Shown piece after piece: positions 27,620-36,037 of a stretch of 64,000 nt of DNA. The notes under the pieces are model-generated. The model was not told the origin of the DNA and searched no databases. It saw only the letters and a list, made by a program, of their open reading frames with translations. The stretch spans positions 34,584 through 98,583 of the forward strand of contig CAVVHP010000002.1 of assembly GCA_963748105.1 (NCBI GenBank), read 5' to 3'. The stretch's first letter is position 1; the number at the start of each line of letters is the position of its first letter. The stretch is from JAKAGZ01 sp963748105 (GTDB lineage: Bacteria; Bacteroidota; Ignavibacteria; Ignavibacteriales; Ignavibacteriaceae). Both the position numbers and the translations under genes were made by a program.

Positions 27620-28210
27620 ATGAAAACAGATATAATTTTAGCAGGAGTTGGCGGACAGGGGATACTTTCAATTGCTGCTGTTATCGGGATGGCTGCTCTC
27701 GAAAATAATTTATTCCTTAAACAATCAGAAGTACACGGGATGAGCCAGAGGGGCGGTGCCGTGCAATCTCATCTGCGTTTATCAGATAAAGAAATATCTT
27801 CTGATTTAATTCCAATGGGGCAGGCTGATTTGATTATTTCGGTAGAGCCAATGGAATCATTACGTTATTTGCCGAATCTTTCAGGTGAAGGCTGGGTAAT
27901 TACAAATACAACTCCGTTTAATAACATCACCGATTATCCTGATATGGATGCTTTAATAAAGGAGATTAATTCTTTGCCGAGACACATTGCACTTGATGCG
28001 GATAAAATTGCGAAGGAAATTAAATCGGCAAATCATCAAATATTGTGGTGCTTGGTGCGGCTTCTCCGTTTCTTAATATAGAAATTGAGAACCTTGAATC
28101 CGGGAATTCAGAAAATATTCGGAAGAAAGGGAGAGCAGGTAGTAAAGTTAAATATTGATGCTTTACACGCCGGAAGAAAATTTGCGGAAGAGAAGCAATT
28201 AGTCAAATAG
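27620..28210 (+). pseudogene. iorB: Indolepyruvate oxidoreductase beta subunit, two frameshifts
   Basis: The gamma/beta-type pyruvate-ferredoxin oxidoreductase fold begins with ILAGVGGQGILSIAAVIG and has SEVHGMSQRGGAVQSHLR, both IorB hallmarks. The first frame stops at 28081, but homologous sequence continues in other frames as NIVVLGAASPFLNIEIENL and then VVKLNIDALHAGRKFAEEK, ending at 28210. Two single-base indels (about 28036 and 28100) restore ~196 residues, the normal length. It lies 31 bases after iorA. Confidence 0.82.
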
Positions 28211-28259
28211 GCAGATAAAGAATTTATTAATTGTTTGAGAGGACTTTCTTAAAAAGTTA

Positions 28260-28694
28260 TTACGATTTTTTCTCAAAGACATTTTGTTCTTTTATTACAA
28301 CATAACTTTTTCTCTCATAAAAACGGCGGGCATCAATTCTCGATGTTTTGCTTCTGACACGAATTTTCCTAAGAGCATTTTCTCTTGCTCAGTTCTCAGA
28401 GGCTTTAACAAGTTCTTTTCCTATTCCCTTATTTCTGAATTCTTCTTTAACTACAAGTCCACAGATTTCCGCAAAAGAATCGGATTCGAGTCGTAATGCA
28501 GCAAAAACGTGAATCCAGCCTGTAATTGTTTTATCTTCCACAGAAACAAAAATTGTATCTGAAGCTGAGCTTAGTATTTTATTAAGTCTGCTAGTCACAT
28601 CCTTTTCAGAAGAAGGGTAGCCGAGTTTCTGGCAATGACTTTTTATTACTGGAGAATCTGCTGATTCAGCTGATCGGATATTAAATTTATTCAT
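28260..28694 (-). pseudogene. GNAT N-acetyltransferase with an in-frame TGA
   Basis: A GNAT enzyme with the acetyl-CoA loop VVKEEFRNKGIGKELVKASE. Translation stops at a TGA (28389-28391), yet the same frame continues for 43 more codons as ARENALRKIRVRSKTSRIDA then RRFYERKSYVVIKEQNVFEK, the normal C-terminus of the fold. In this family the codon after 'E-x' is commonly Trp (E-W-A-R), so a single TGG-to-TGA change explains it. Total length would be 144 residues. Substrate unknown. Confidence 0.75.
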
Positions 28695-28851
28695 TTTGAT
28701 GAATTAAATTGTAAATATATATTTGAGAGCAACTACTGGAAAATAGTTCTATTTTTAATATTAAAAAAGCAAATATATAAAGAGTTAAATAATTAAAAAT
28801 TTCTTATTAACTGTTAGTCTTATTTAATTGTGAAATTACTGGTCTTAATTA

Positions 28852-30108
28852 TTGGTTAATACTTATTCTATAAAGAGGTTATTCAAAAAAGGGCAATATG
28901 TATTCTACAATGCTCTTTTAGAAAAAGTTACATTTTTTGTGTTATTTGCGTTTCTTGCCAGGAACCTACCAAAAGATATTTATGGAAATGTAATTCTTGT
29001 TTTTACTTTCTCATCTATTATTTATTCTTTTGTGGAATTAGGCTTAAGCAGCTATTTCCAGAGAGAAGTATCGTTTAAAGATAATATGACTGATTTAAAA
29101 ATTGATCAGGCATTTTACTTGAAAATAATTTCGCTCATTATCTATTTGGTGATAAATCTCGGCTATTTACTGCCGAATGTAAAAATAAGCCTTGTTGCAA
29201 TTATTTTGATTGCAACTTCGATATTCATAATAAATCTCAATTCTTTTATAACTAGTATTTTTTATGGCCTATCAAATTATAGGACACCATCTAAAGTCTT
29301 ATTAATATCCAGAATTGTTTTTATTGTTATTTTCATATCATTTTTGCTATTTAATCCTGTCTTGGAATTATTAATCTCCGCTCTGTTTATAAGTTCAATT
29401 TGCCAGAGCTATTTCAATATTAATTATCTAAACCGCTGTGGCATAAAATTCAGATTTAATAATTTTAATTTCGATTTAATAAAAATTATTCTAAAATCGT
29501 CTCTCCCAATGGGAATTGGTGTGGTTTTCGTTTGGTTGTATAATAAATCCGATATAATTCTGATACAACAATTTATTGGCTCAAGGGAAGTCGCAATTTA
29601 TGCTGCGGCTTATTCTGTATATCAGCTAAGTGCATTTTTCCCGGGAATTATCCTTGTCCCTTTGTTTACGGAATTGTCATATGATTATAATAATAATAAT
29701 TTTATTAGTTTTAAGAAGGTTGTTAGGGCAGCATTTATATTATCAGTTGTCTCAGTTTTGTTTTTCGTTATTTTGTTTATGGTTGGAGATAAAATTATAA
29801 CGATTATTTATGGCCTGGAATATAAATCGTCATCAAAAATATTAGTTTATCTAATAATTGCCATACCGGGTTTATATCTTAACAACATGACCGGAGTTAT
29901 TTTAAATTCAATTAGAAGAGAAAAAGTAGCAATGTTATCCGCATTATTTGCATTCATAATTAACATTGTCTTTAATATTATCTATATACCCCAAATTGGG
30001 ATTCTTGCAGCAGTAATATCAACTATTATAACTGAATATTTTATATTTATTTTTCAATTTGGCTTTATATTATTAACTAAAGGAAAAGATGGAAAATTAT
30101 TTCTCTAA
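28852..30108 (+). CDS. Polysaccharide flippase (Wzx/MVF superfamily)
   Basis: A 418-residue membrane protein with about twelve hydrophobic segments and the flippase-type N-terminus (RLFKKGQYVFYNALLEKVTF, then ARNLPKDIYGNVILV). Expected to flip lipid-linked glycan units across the inner membrane. The start is a TTG at 28852 with no clear ribosome binding site, so the exact N-terminus is uncertain. It heads the glycan locus and overlaps the methyltransferase gene by 20 bases. The locus is clearly more A+T-rich than its flanks. Confidence 0.85.
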   Translation: MVNTYSIKRLFKKGQYVFYNALLEKVTFFVLFAFLARNLPKDIYGNVILVFTFSSIIYSFVELGLSSYFQREVSFKDNMTDLKIDQAFYLKIISLIIYLVINLGYLLPNVKISLVAIILIATSIFIINLNSFITSIFYGLSNYRTPSKVLLISRIVFIVIFISFLLFNPVLELLISALFISSICQSYFNINYLNRCGIKFRFNNFNFDLIKIILKSSLPMGIGVVFVWLYNKSDIILIQQFIGSREVAIYAAAYSVYQLSAFFPGIILVPLFTELSYDYNNNNFISFKKVVRAAFILSVVSVLFFVILFMVGDKIITIIYGLEYKSSSKILVYLIIAIPGLYLNNMTGVILNSIRREKVAMLSALFAFIINIVFNIIYIPQIGILAAVISTIITEYFIFIFQFGFILLTKGKDGKLFL

Positions 30109-30781
30109 ACATTATTCTGAAATAAACGGAATAGATCCTGATTCTGAAGAGTCAATTAAGGAATGGTACAATAGACAGCTGATTGATGCTGATTATAACT
30201 TATTAAATAATAGACAATTATTTAAAGCAAAAAATATTTTGGAACTTGGATGCGGTATTGGTGGACTGATGTATTTTTTAGAAAGCAAAGGTTATAGGAA
30301 TATTAAAGGTGTTGATATTTCGAATGAACAACTAAATTTATGCAGGAAATATGTAAGCAAAAATGTTAGTTGCGAGGATGTAAATAATTATCTGAACCAG
30401 AATTCAATTAAATACGAAGTAATTATTCTGTTTGATTTAATTGAGCATATACAAAAGGCAAAAATATTTGAATTGGTAAAAGCAATGTATGATTCCCTTG
30501 AAGAAAATGGCCATATTATTCTAAGAACCCCAAATATGGGATGTTTATTTGCATTAAAAAGCAGGTATATAGATTATACTCATGAAATAGGATTTACAAA
30601 AGAAAGTATAACCCAAATATTTCAAGAAGGTGGATTCAAAAATATTGAAGTTATAAATTCTTATATAGGCAAAAAAAGATTATTTGCAGTAAGAATATTT
30701 AATATAGCTATTAAAAAACTATTTAATATTAAATTATCAGAAATTGTAACTGAAAACCTGATAATGATTGCAAAAAAATAA
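30089..30781 (+). CDS. SAM-dependent methyltransferase
   Basis: Class I methyltransferase (230 residues): motif I ILELGCGIGGLMYFLESKG, motif II-like GVDISNEQLNLC, and VIILFDLIEHIQKAKIF, as in Methyltransf_11/23 proteins of polysaccharide clusters. It probably methylates a sugar or the glycan end. Translationally coupled to the flippase by overlap. Confidence 0.83.
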   Translation: MENYFSKHYSEINGIDPDSEESIKEWYNRQLIDADYNLLNNRQLFKAKNILELGCGIGGLMYFLESKGYRNIKGVDISNEQLNLCRKYVSKNVSCEDVNNYLNQNSIKYEVIILFDLIEHIQKAKIFELVKAMYDSLEENGHIILRTPNMGCLFALKSRYIDYTHEIGFTKESITQIFQEGGFKNIEVINSYIGKKRLFAVRIFNIAIKKLFNIKLSEIVTENLIMIAKK

Positions 30782-30892
30782 ATGATTGCTTTTTTGCTGG
30801 TATTATGAAGAACAAATTTTTCTGAGATGATTGCACTTTATTAACTACTGAGTTTCTTTATCTAAATATTAAAAGTTAAATAGAAATTAAAT

Positions 30893-32011
30893 ATGTCATC
30901 AAAAAAAATAGTTTTAGTTGGACGTTATCATGATGGCAACATTCCTTCCGCACCAATTAAAGTTGCACAAAACTTGTTTGATGAATTAGTAAAACAAAAT
31001 TGTGATATTACTTTTATCGAATATTTTGTGGATGGTAGCCGGTACAATTTGCTTACTAAATTATTTGGTGAAGAAACAATTTCTACAAACTCAGGAGGTA
31101 AAGCACTGCGTCTTGGTCTCCTGAGGTTTTTAATTTTGCTTATAAAATCAAATCCTGATATTATTCACATTGTCAATTTTGAGAGATTCCCGCTGTTAGC
31201 GTTCTTGTTACGGCCTTTCCTGAAGTATAAAATAATCTATTCTATTCATGGAGTTTCCAAATACGAGAGAGCAATAAACCAGATTAAAATAAGGAAAACT
31301 TATCTCCTGAAGGAAAACTTTTCTAACTTTATTTATTTTTCTTTCTCAGACAAATTGCTTTTCTTGTCTGAAGATTCGGTTAAAATTGCTTCTGAGTTTT
31401 ACAAATTGAGCCCGGACAAAATGATAATAGTAGCAAATGGCATTGCTCAATGTTTCGGCGATGCTTACAAGAGGCGCAGGAAGAAAAAGGGCAGGGTCAA
31501 TAGGATTGTTTTTGTCGGTGATTACTGGAAAAAAGAAAAAGGGCTGGAGTTTTTGTTTGACATCCTCAATGGTATTGATACAAATCTGGATTTGTTCATT
31601 ATTGGTTCAGATTATGACAAAAAAAATATACTCTGCCCAAATAAAGCAATTAGTATTTTTGTGGTAGATAGAATGAATGAAATTGAATTAGCCAAATTTT
31701 ATACTGATAAGGATATTTTTATTTCTACAAGCCTGCACGATTCATTTGGAATGGCACCAGCGGAAGCCATGGCAGCCGGTTTAGTACCAGTAGTATCTAA
31801 TGAAACTGGAATGTCTAGGTATATTGAAAATAAAAAGAATGGCTTTGTATTTAATTATGGCAATGCAAAATTATTGTCTGAAATTCTTTCAGCAATTTTG
31901 AATGATGAAAGTTTACAAGACAAAATTTCTGCTGAGGCTTCAAAGATATATGAAAAACTATCCTGGAGCACAATTACAAGTTTGTATATAGATATTTATA
32001 ATTTAGTATAA
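30893..32011 (+). CDS. Glycosyltransferase family 4 protein
   Basis: GT-B fold enzyme (372 residues). The C-terminal half shows the retaining GT4 donor-site pattern in HDSFGMAPAEAMAAGLVPVV followed by SNETGMSRYI (Glu-x7-Glu). It transfers a nucleotide-sugar residue onto the growing glycan; the sugar is unknown. It lies between the methyltransferase and a GT2 gene. Confidence 0.85.
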   Translation: MSSKKIVLVGRYHDGNIPSAPIKVAQNLFDELVKQNCDITFIEYFVDGSRYNLLTKLFGEETISTNSGGKALRLGLLRFLILLIKSNPDIIHIVNFERFPLLAFLLRPFLKYKIIYSIHGVSKYERAINQIKIRKTYLLKENFSNFIYFSFSDKLLFLSEDSVKIASEFYKLSPDKMIIVANGIAQCFGDAYKRRRKKKGRVNRIVFVGDYWKKEKGLEFLFDILNGIDTNLDLFIIGSDYDKKNILCPNKAISIFVVDRMNEIELAKFYTDKDIFISTSLHDSFGMAPAEAMAAGLVPVVSNETGMSRYIENKKNGFVFNYGNAKLLSEILSAILNDESLQDKISAEASKIYEKLSWSTITSLYIDIYNLV

Positions 32012-32021
32012 ACTTTTGACT

Positions 32022-32978
32022 ATGAAAAATCCAGAAATATCAGTAATAATGCCAGTATACAATGCTGGGAAATATATAGAGCAGGCAATTAATAGTATAC
32101 TCAACCAGACATTCATCGATTATGAATTTATTATTATCGATGATGGTTCGGAAGACAATTCCGTTGAAATTATTAAAAGCTTTGATGATTCACGGATAAA
32201 ATTTTATCAAAAAGAAAAAAAAGGTATTGTTGAACAATTAAATTTCGGTATTGAAAAATCAACCGCTTATTTGATAGCCAGAATGGATGCAGATGATATT
32301 AGTTTACCTGACAGGCTTGAAACACAATTCAAACATTTAAAAGGCAATAAAGACTTAGGACTTGTGGGTTGTAATGTATCTTTTATAGATAATAATGGCA
32401 AGAAAATTATTGATAAATACTATCCTGAAAAAAATAATGAAATTGAGTATATGATGCCTATACTTACATCAGTTTGTCATGCCGCTTCGTTAACTTATAA
32501 GTCTGCTCTTAAAAAAGTTGGAGAATATACTAATAGTTATGAATATGCTGAAGATCAGGATCTATTTTTAAGAATGTTGTTTTCTGGTGTAAAAATGTAC
32601 AATATTCAAAAAGTATTGTATTGTTATAGAATAGCCAATAATCTAATAAATGCCAGTAAAATTGAAACGCAAAAAAAATCTTCTTACAAAATTGGCAAGA
32701 ATTATTTAACTAAAATATATTTTAATAAAAATTATGACTTTTATTTTAGATCCGCTTTATTGGAATATTATTACGGAGATATAAATTTTGCGCGAGGACT
32801 GCTTATACAAACAATAAAAAAATATCCATGGAAATTTTATAAGGTTTTACGCTATTTAGTCATCTCATTATTGGGCAATAAAATAATCAAAAGATTAAGA
32901 AAACTAGGAATTATGTATAAGTTAAATTTTACATTGCAAAAATATGTCGGAATAGACTTTAATATTATTAGATCATAA
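32022..32978 (+). CDS. Glycosyltransferase family 2 protein
   Basis: GT-A fold inverting transferase: ISVIMPVYNAGKYIEQAINS at the start, IIIDDGSEDNS, and the metal-binding DxD region ARMDADDISLPDRLE. The upstream TTG at 32016 is in frame, but ATG 32022 gives the family-typical N-terminus. It follows the GT4 gene by ten bases. Confidence 0.87.
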   Translation: MKNPEISVIMPVYNAGKYIEQAINSILNQTFIDYEFIIIDDGSEDNSVEIIKSFDDSRIKFYQKEKKGIVEQLNFGIEKSTAYLIARMDADDISLPDRLETQFKHLKGNKDLGLVGCNVSFIDNNGKKIIDKYYPEKNNEIEYMMPILTSVCHAASLTYKSALKKVGEYTNSYEYAEDQDLFLRMLFSGVKMYNIQKVLYCYRIANNLINASKIETQKKSSYKIGKNYLTKIYFNKNYDFYFRSALLEYYYGDINFARGLLIQTIKKYPWKFYKVLRYLVISLLGNKIIKRLRKLGIMYKLNFTLQKYVGIDFNIIRS

Positions 32979-33099
32979 TAGCTATAATAATTATTCGTTA
33001 AATAAATAAGAGGCAATTCCCCTTTCCCTTATTAATCTGTCTCTTAAATTAAAATAAATGATGTCTTTCATAAAAGATTAACTGTCATATTTTCTTAGA

Positions 33100-34227
33100 A
33101 TGAAAATAAAAATTTGTCATTTTACAAATCGTATTACAGGTAAAAGCGATGGCGTGTATGCTCATCTAAAAATGCTATTTAAAAACTTGGATAATTCTAA
33201 ATATGAGCAATATCTTGTATTTCAAGGTGACAAAACAATTGAATATGAAGTCAAAGAATATGGTGTAACAGTTCTTACTCTTCCAAATTTGAATAAGAAG
33301 TTTTCAATTAAAAGTTTTTTCCAATTTATTCTATTTATCAATTCTCAGGAAATAGATATTATTCATACACATTTTTTAAAGCCTTATGCTATAGCGGGGA
33401 TAAGTAATATCATTTTAAGAAAAAAAATGATATATAATTATCACGGTCTTTTTATTGATAATATTTACAATACATCATTAGATAAAATACTATATAAAAT
33501 AGCGCACTTTATTATTTGTTCTTTTGGCGCCGTTGAAGTAGCTATAGTTCCCTCTTTTGCAAGTAAAAAAGCATTAATTAATGAAACAAAAATTTTTCCA
33601 CAAACAAAAGTTTATTATAACGGATTTGACCCTTCAGATAATACTGGACAAAATATTCATATAGTCAATTATTTAACTGAAATTAAAAATTCATATTTTT
33701 TAATTGGGATTGTGGCAAGGATAGAAATTCAAAAAAGGATAGATCTTTCTTTGGAAATAGCAAAATTTCTTGTACAAAAACATAAGAATTTATTTTTTGT
33801 ATTATTTGGTGATGGTCCTTTAGAGAACGAAATGCAATCCCTTGCAAATTCTTTAGGTCTTGAAAATAATGTAAAATTTTTTGGATATATTCCCAATGTA
33901 AAGAGTTACATCAAATTTTTTGATGTCCTTTTGTTTACTTCAGATTGGGAGGGTTTGCCACTTACTATCTGGGAAACAATGGCAGCTGGAATTCCAATTG
34001 TCTCAACTGATGTCGGAGGGGTTAAAGAAATTATTGAGCAAGAAAAATGTGGTATTATTTATCCAATTAATTCAATAGAGGGGGGGGGAAATGCATTGGA
34101 AAAAATTTTATTTAATAGTGAGCTAAAGAAAAGTATGGGTCTAAATGGTAAGGCTGCAGTAAAAAACAAATATAATGTAGGTTCGTTTATAAAATCAATG
34201 GAATCAATCTATAATGAAACTAAATAG
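33100..34227 (+). CDS. Glycosyltransferase family 4 protein
   Basis: GT-B fold (375 residues) with N-terminal ICHFTNRITGKSDGVYAHLK and donor-site motif TSDWEGLPLTIWETMAAGIP followed by STDVGGVKEII. A run of nine G bases at 34080-34088 lies in the coding sequence and is unusual for this A+T-rich gene, but the frame is intact. Its 3' end overlaps the following GT2 gene by 14 bases. Confidence 0.87.
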   Translation: MKIKICHFTNRITGKSDGVYAHLKMLFKNLDNSKYEQYLVFQGDKTIEYEVKEYGVTVLTLPNLNKKFSIKSFFQFILFINSQEIDIIHTHFLKPYAIAGISNIILRKKMIYNYHGLFIDNIYNTSLDKILYKIAHFIICSFGAVEVAIVPSFASKKALINETKIFPQTKVYYNGFDPSDNTGQNIHIVNYLTEIKNSYFLIGIVARIEIQKRIDLSLEIAKFLVQKHKNLFFVLFGDGPLENEMQSLANSLGLENNVKFFGYIPNVKSYIKFFDVLLFTSDWEGLPLTIWETMAAGIPIVSTDVGGVKEIIEQEKCGIIYPINSIEGGGNALEKILFNSELKKSMGLNGKAAVKNKYNVGSFIKSMESIYNETK

Positions 34228-35188
34228 TTCAAATTGTTCTAATTCTGCTGAACCGCAAATAAGCATTATAATGACTTTTAAGAATTCTGAACCATTTTTG
34301 CCAGATACAATTAATTCAATTCTTAATCAAACGGAAGGTCGGTTTATATTATATGCAATAAATGATGGTTCCAGTGACAATGGTGAATTATATCTTAAAA
34401 ACGTGCAGGATAATCGATTAAATATTTTATCTCCTGGAAATATTGGTCTTGTTAAAGCATTAAATTTAGGAATTCAATGTGTAGATACACCCTATATTGC
34501 CATTTGTGACTCTGATGATATTTATGTTAATACGAGATTTGAAAAACAATTGGAATTTTTAAATAATCATCCGAATCATGTCCTAGTTGGATCAAATATT
34601 AAATATTTTGGTTCTTCAGTTTTAGAAAGGACCTGGTCGATTAGCATGCCTACTGAAAATAGGCAAATAATTGATGCACTTTCAAGAGGTCTAAGTGCCA
34701 TTGTTCATTCAACAGTTTTATTTCGTACCGATGCTATTAAGAGTATTGGGGGATACAAAGAAGAAACTTTCCCAGCACCTGATTATCATTTGTTCTTTGA
34801 ATTAACTAAATATGGAGCAATGGCAAATCTCAATGATAATTTAGCATATGTAAGACTGCACAAATCTAGCATTATGTCAAATCAACTCTATGACGGATTA
34901 ATTAAATACGAAAAATCACAACTTGCATTTAATAAGAATAAAGATTTTCACATCTTTGATAATAAATTTTCATTTTTTTTTAATAATTTCTTTTTGAATT
35001 TAAGTCACCTGGAATTCAGAGGTTTAACTTTATATAGAAAGGGAATATTTTATTATGTAAATAATAATATGTTTAAGGGGATCTTGTTGATTTTTGTTGC
35101 AGGAGTAATTTCACCCAGGAGATCAATAATTTTTATAAAAAGAATAATTTCACAAAAATTGGCATTCTCAAAAATTAATTCTTGTTAA
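34214..35188 (+). CDS. Glycosyltransferase family 2 protein
   Basis: GT-A fold enzyme (324 residues) with ISIIMTFKNSEPFLPDTINS, AINDGSSDNGEL and CDSDDIYVNTRFEKQ as DxD region. It is the last rightward gene of the glycan locus; no Wzy polymerase or initiating sugar-phosphate transferase is found in the window, so those steps must be encoded elsewhere. Confidence 0.86.
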   Translation: MKLNSSNCSNSAEPQISIIMTFKNSEPFLPDTINSILNQTEGRFILYAINDGSSDNGELYLKNVQDNRLNILSPGNIGLVKALNLGIQCVDTPYIAICDSDDIYVNTRFEKQLEFLNNHPNHVLVGSNIKYFGSSVLERTWSISMPTENRQIIDALSRGLSAIVHSTVLFRTDAIKSIGGYKEETFPAPDYHLFFELTKYGAMANLNDNLAYVRLHKSSIMSNQLYDGLIKYEKSQLAFNKNKDFHIFDNKFSFFFNNFFLNLSHLEFRGLTLYRKGIFYYVNNNMFKGILLIFVAGVISPRRSIIFIKRIISQKLAFSKINSC

Positions 35189-35229
35189 AATTAAGGGATA
35201 TTTTATTTGCCCAAAACATTCATTGTAAT

Positions 35230-36009
35230 TCATTTATTATTATTTAGATAAAGTATCATTACTTGCTTTATAAAAAATGGCATGTCCTGTATAAGATATC
35301 TTCTAAAAAGCCTTCGCGGTTCGGTTATTAATCTCCAAAACCATTCAAATCCCAATTTTTGAAAAAATACGGGACTTCTTCTTTTATTACCACTGTAAAA
35401 ATCAAAAACTGCTCCCACTCCCATATTTACTTTTGCACCTATCTTTTCCTTGTTCTTTTGCAGCCACAATTCCTGCCTGGGAGAACCCAAAGCCAGAAAT
35501 AAAATATCCGGTTTTGATTCTTTTAATTCTTCAATAATCTTTATATTATGATTCGGATGTTTTTCAAAATTTACAGGAGGAGAGAGAGCAGCACAAATAT
35601 TGGTCCCAGGATAATTAAGATGAATTTTATCACATAATTTTTCAAGCGTTTCGGCAGTGGATCCCACCAGGGCTAAATTCAAATGAAATTTATCGGCTTT
35701 TTCTAATAAAATGGTGAAAAGGTCATTACCGGTTATTCTTTTAACATTTATTCTATGTTTAAGTTTTAATAATTTTGTAATCCCTACGCCGTCTGGAAAA
35801 ATAAAATCGGCAGATTCACAAATAGTTCTAAATTCAGAATAGATTTCTGTATTTCGATAGAAATCCAGATTAAATGTAATTATAAGATTTTGTTTCCTGG
35901 TCTTTTGGATTAGATTTGTTAGCCTGTAATTAACATCTTCGATTGAAGATGATATGATAGCAATATTACTTAAATTCAGTGTATTAAAATTGGTATTTTC
36001 TTTTATCAT
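35230..36009 (-). CDS. WecG/TagA/CpsF family glycosyltransferase (GT26)
   Basis: A 259-residue GT26 protein: ADFIFPDGVGITKLLKLK, ILFLALGSPRQELWLQKNKE, VGAVFDFYSGNKRRSP and FEWFWRLITEPRRLFRRYL are the family blocks. Members transfer an early sugar such as N-acetylmannosamine onto a lipid-linked acceptor at the membrane. It faces the other glycan genes tail-to-tail and diverges from the C25 gene with only 28 bases between start codons. Confidence 0.9.
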   Translation of the reverse strand: MIKENTNFNTLNLSNIAIISSSIEDVNYRLTNLIQKTRKQNLIITFNLDFYRNTEIYSEFRTICESADFIFPDGVGITKLLKLKHRINVKRITGNDLFTILLEKADKFHLNLALVGSTAETLEKLCDKIHLNYPGTNICAALSPPVNFEKHPNHNIKIIEELKESKPDILFLALGSPRQELWLQKNKEKIGAKVNMGVGAVFDFYSGNKRRSPVFFQKLGFEWFWRLITEPRRLFRRYLIQDMPFFIKQVMILYLNNNK

Positions 36010-36037
36010 TGCTAAAATTCTAATTTATATATAAATA

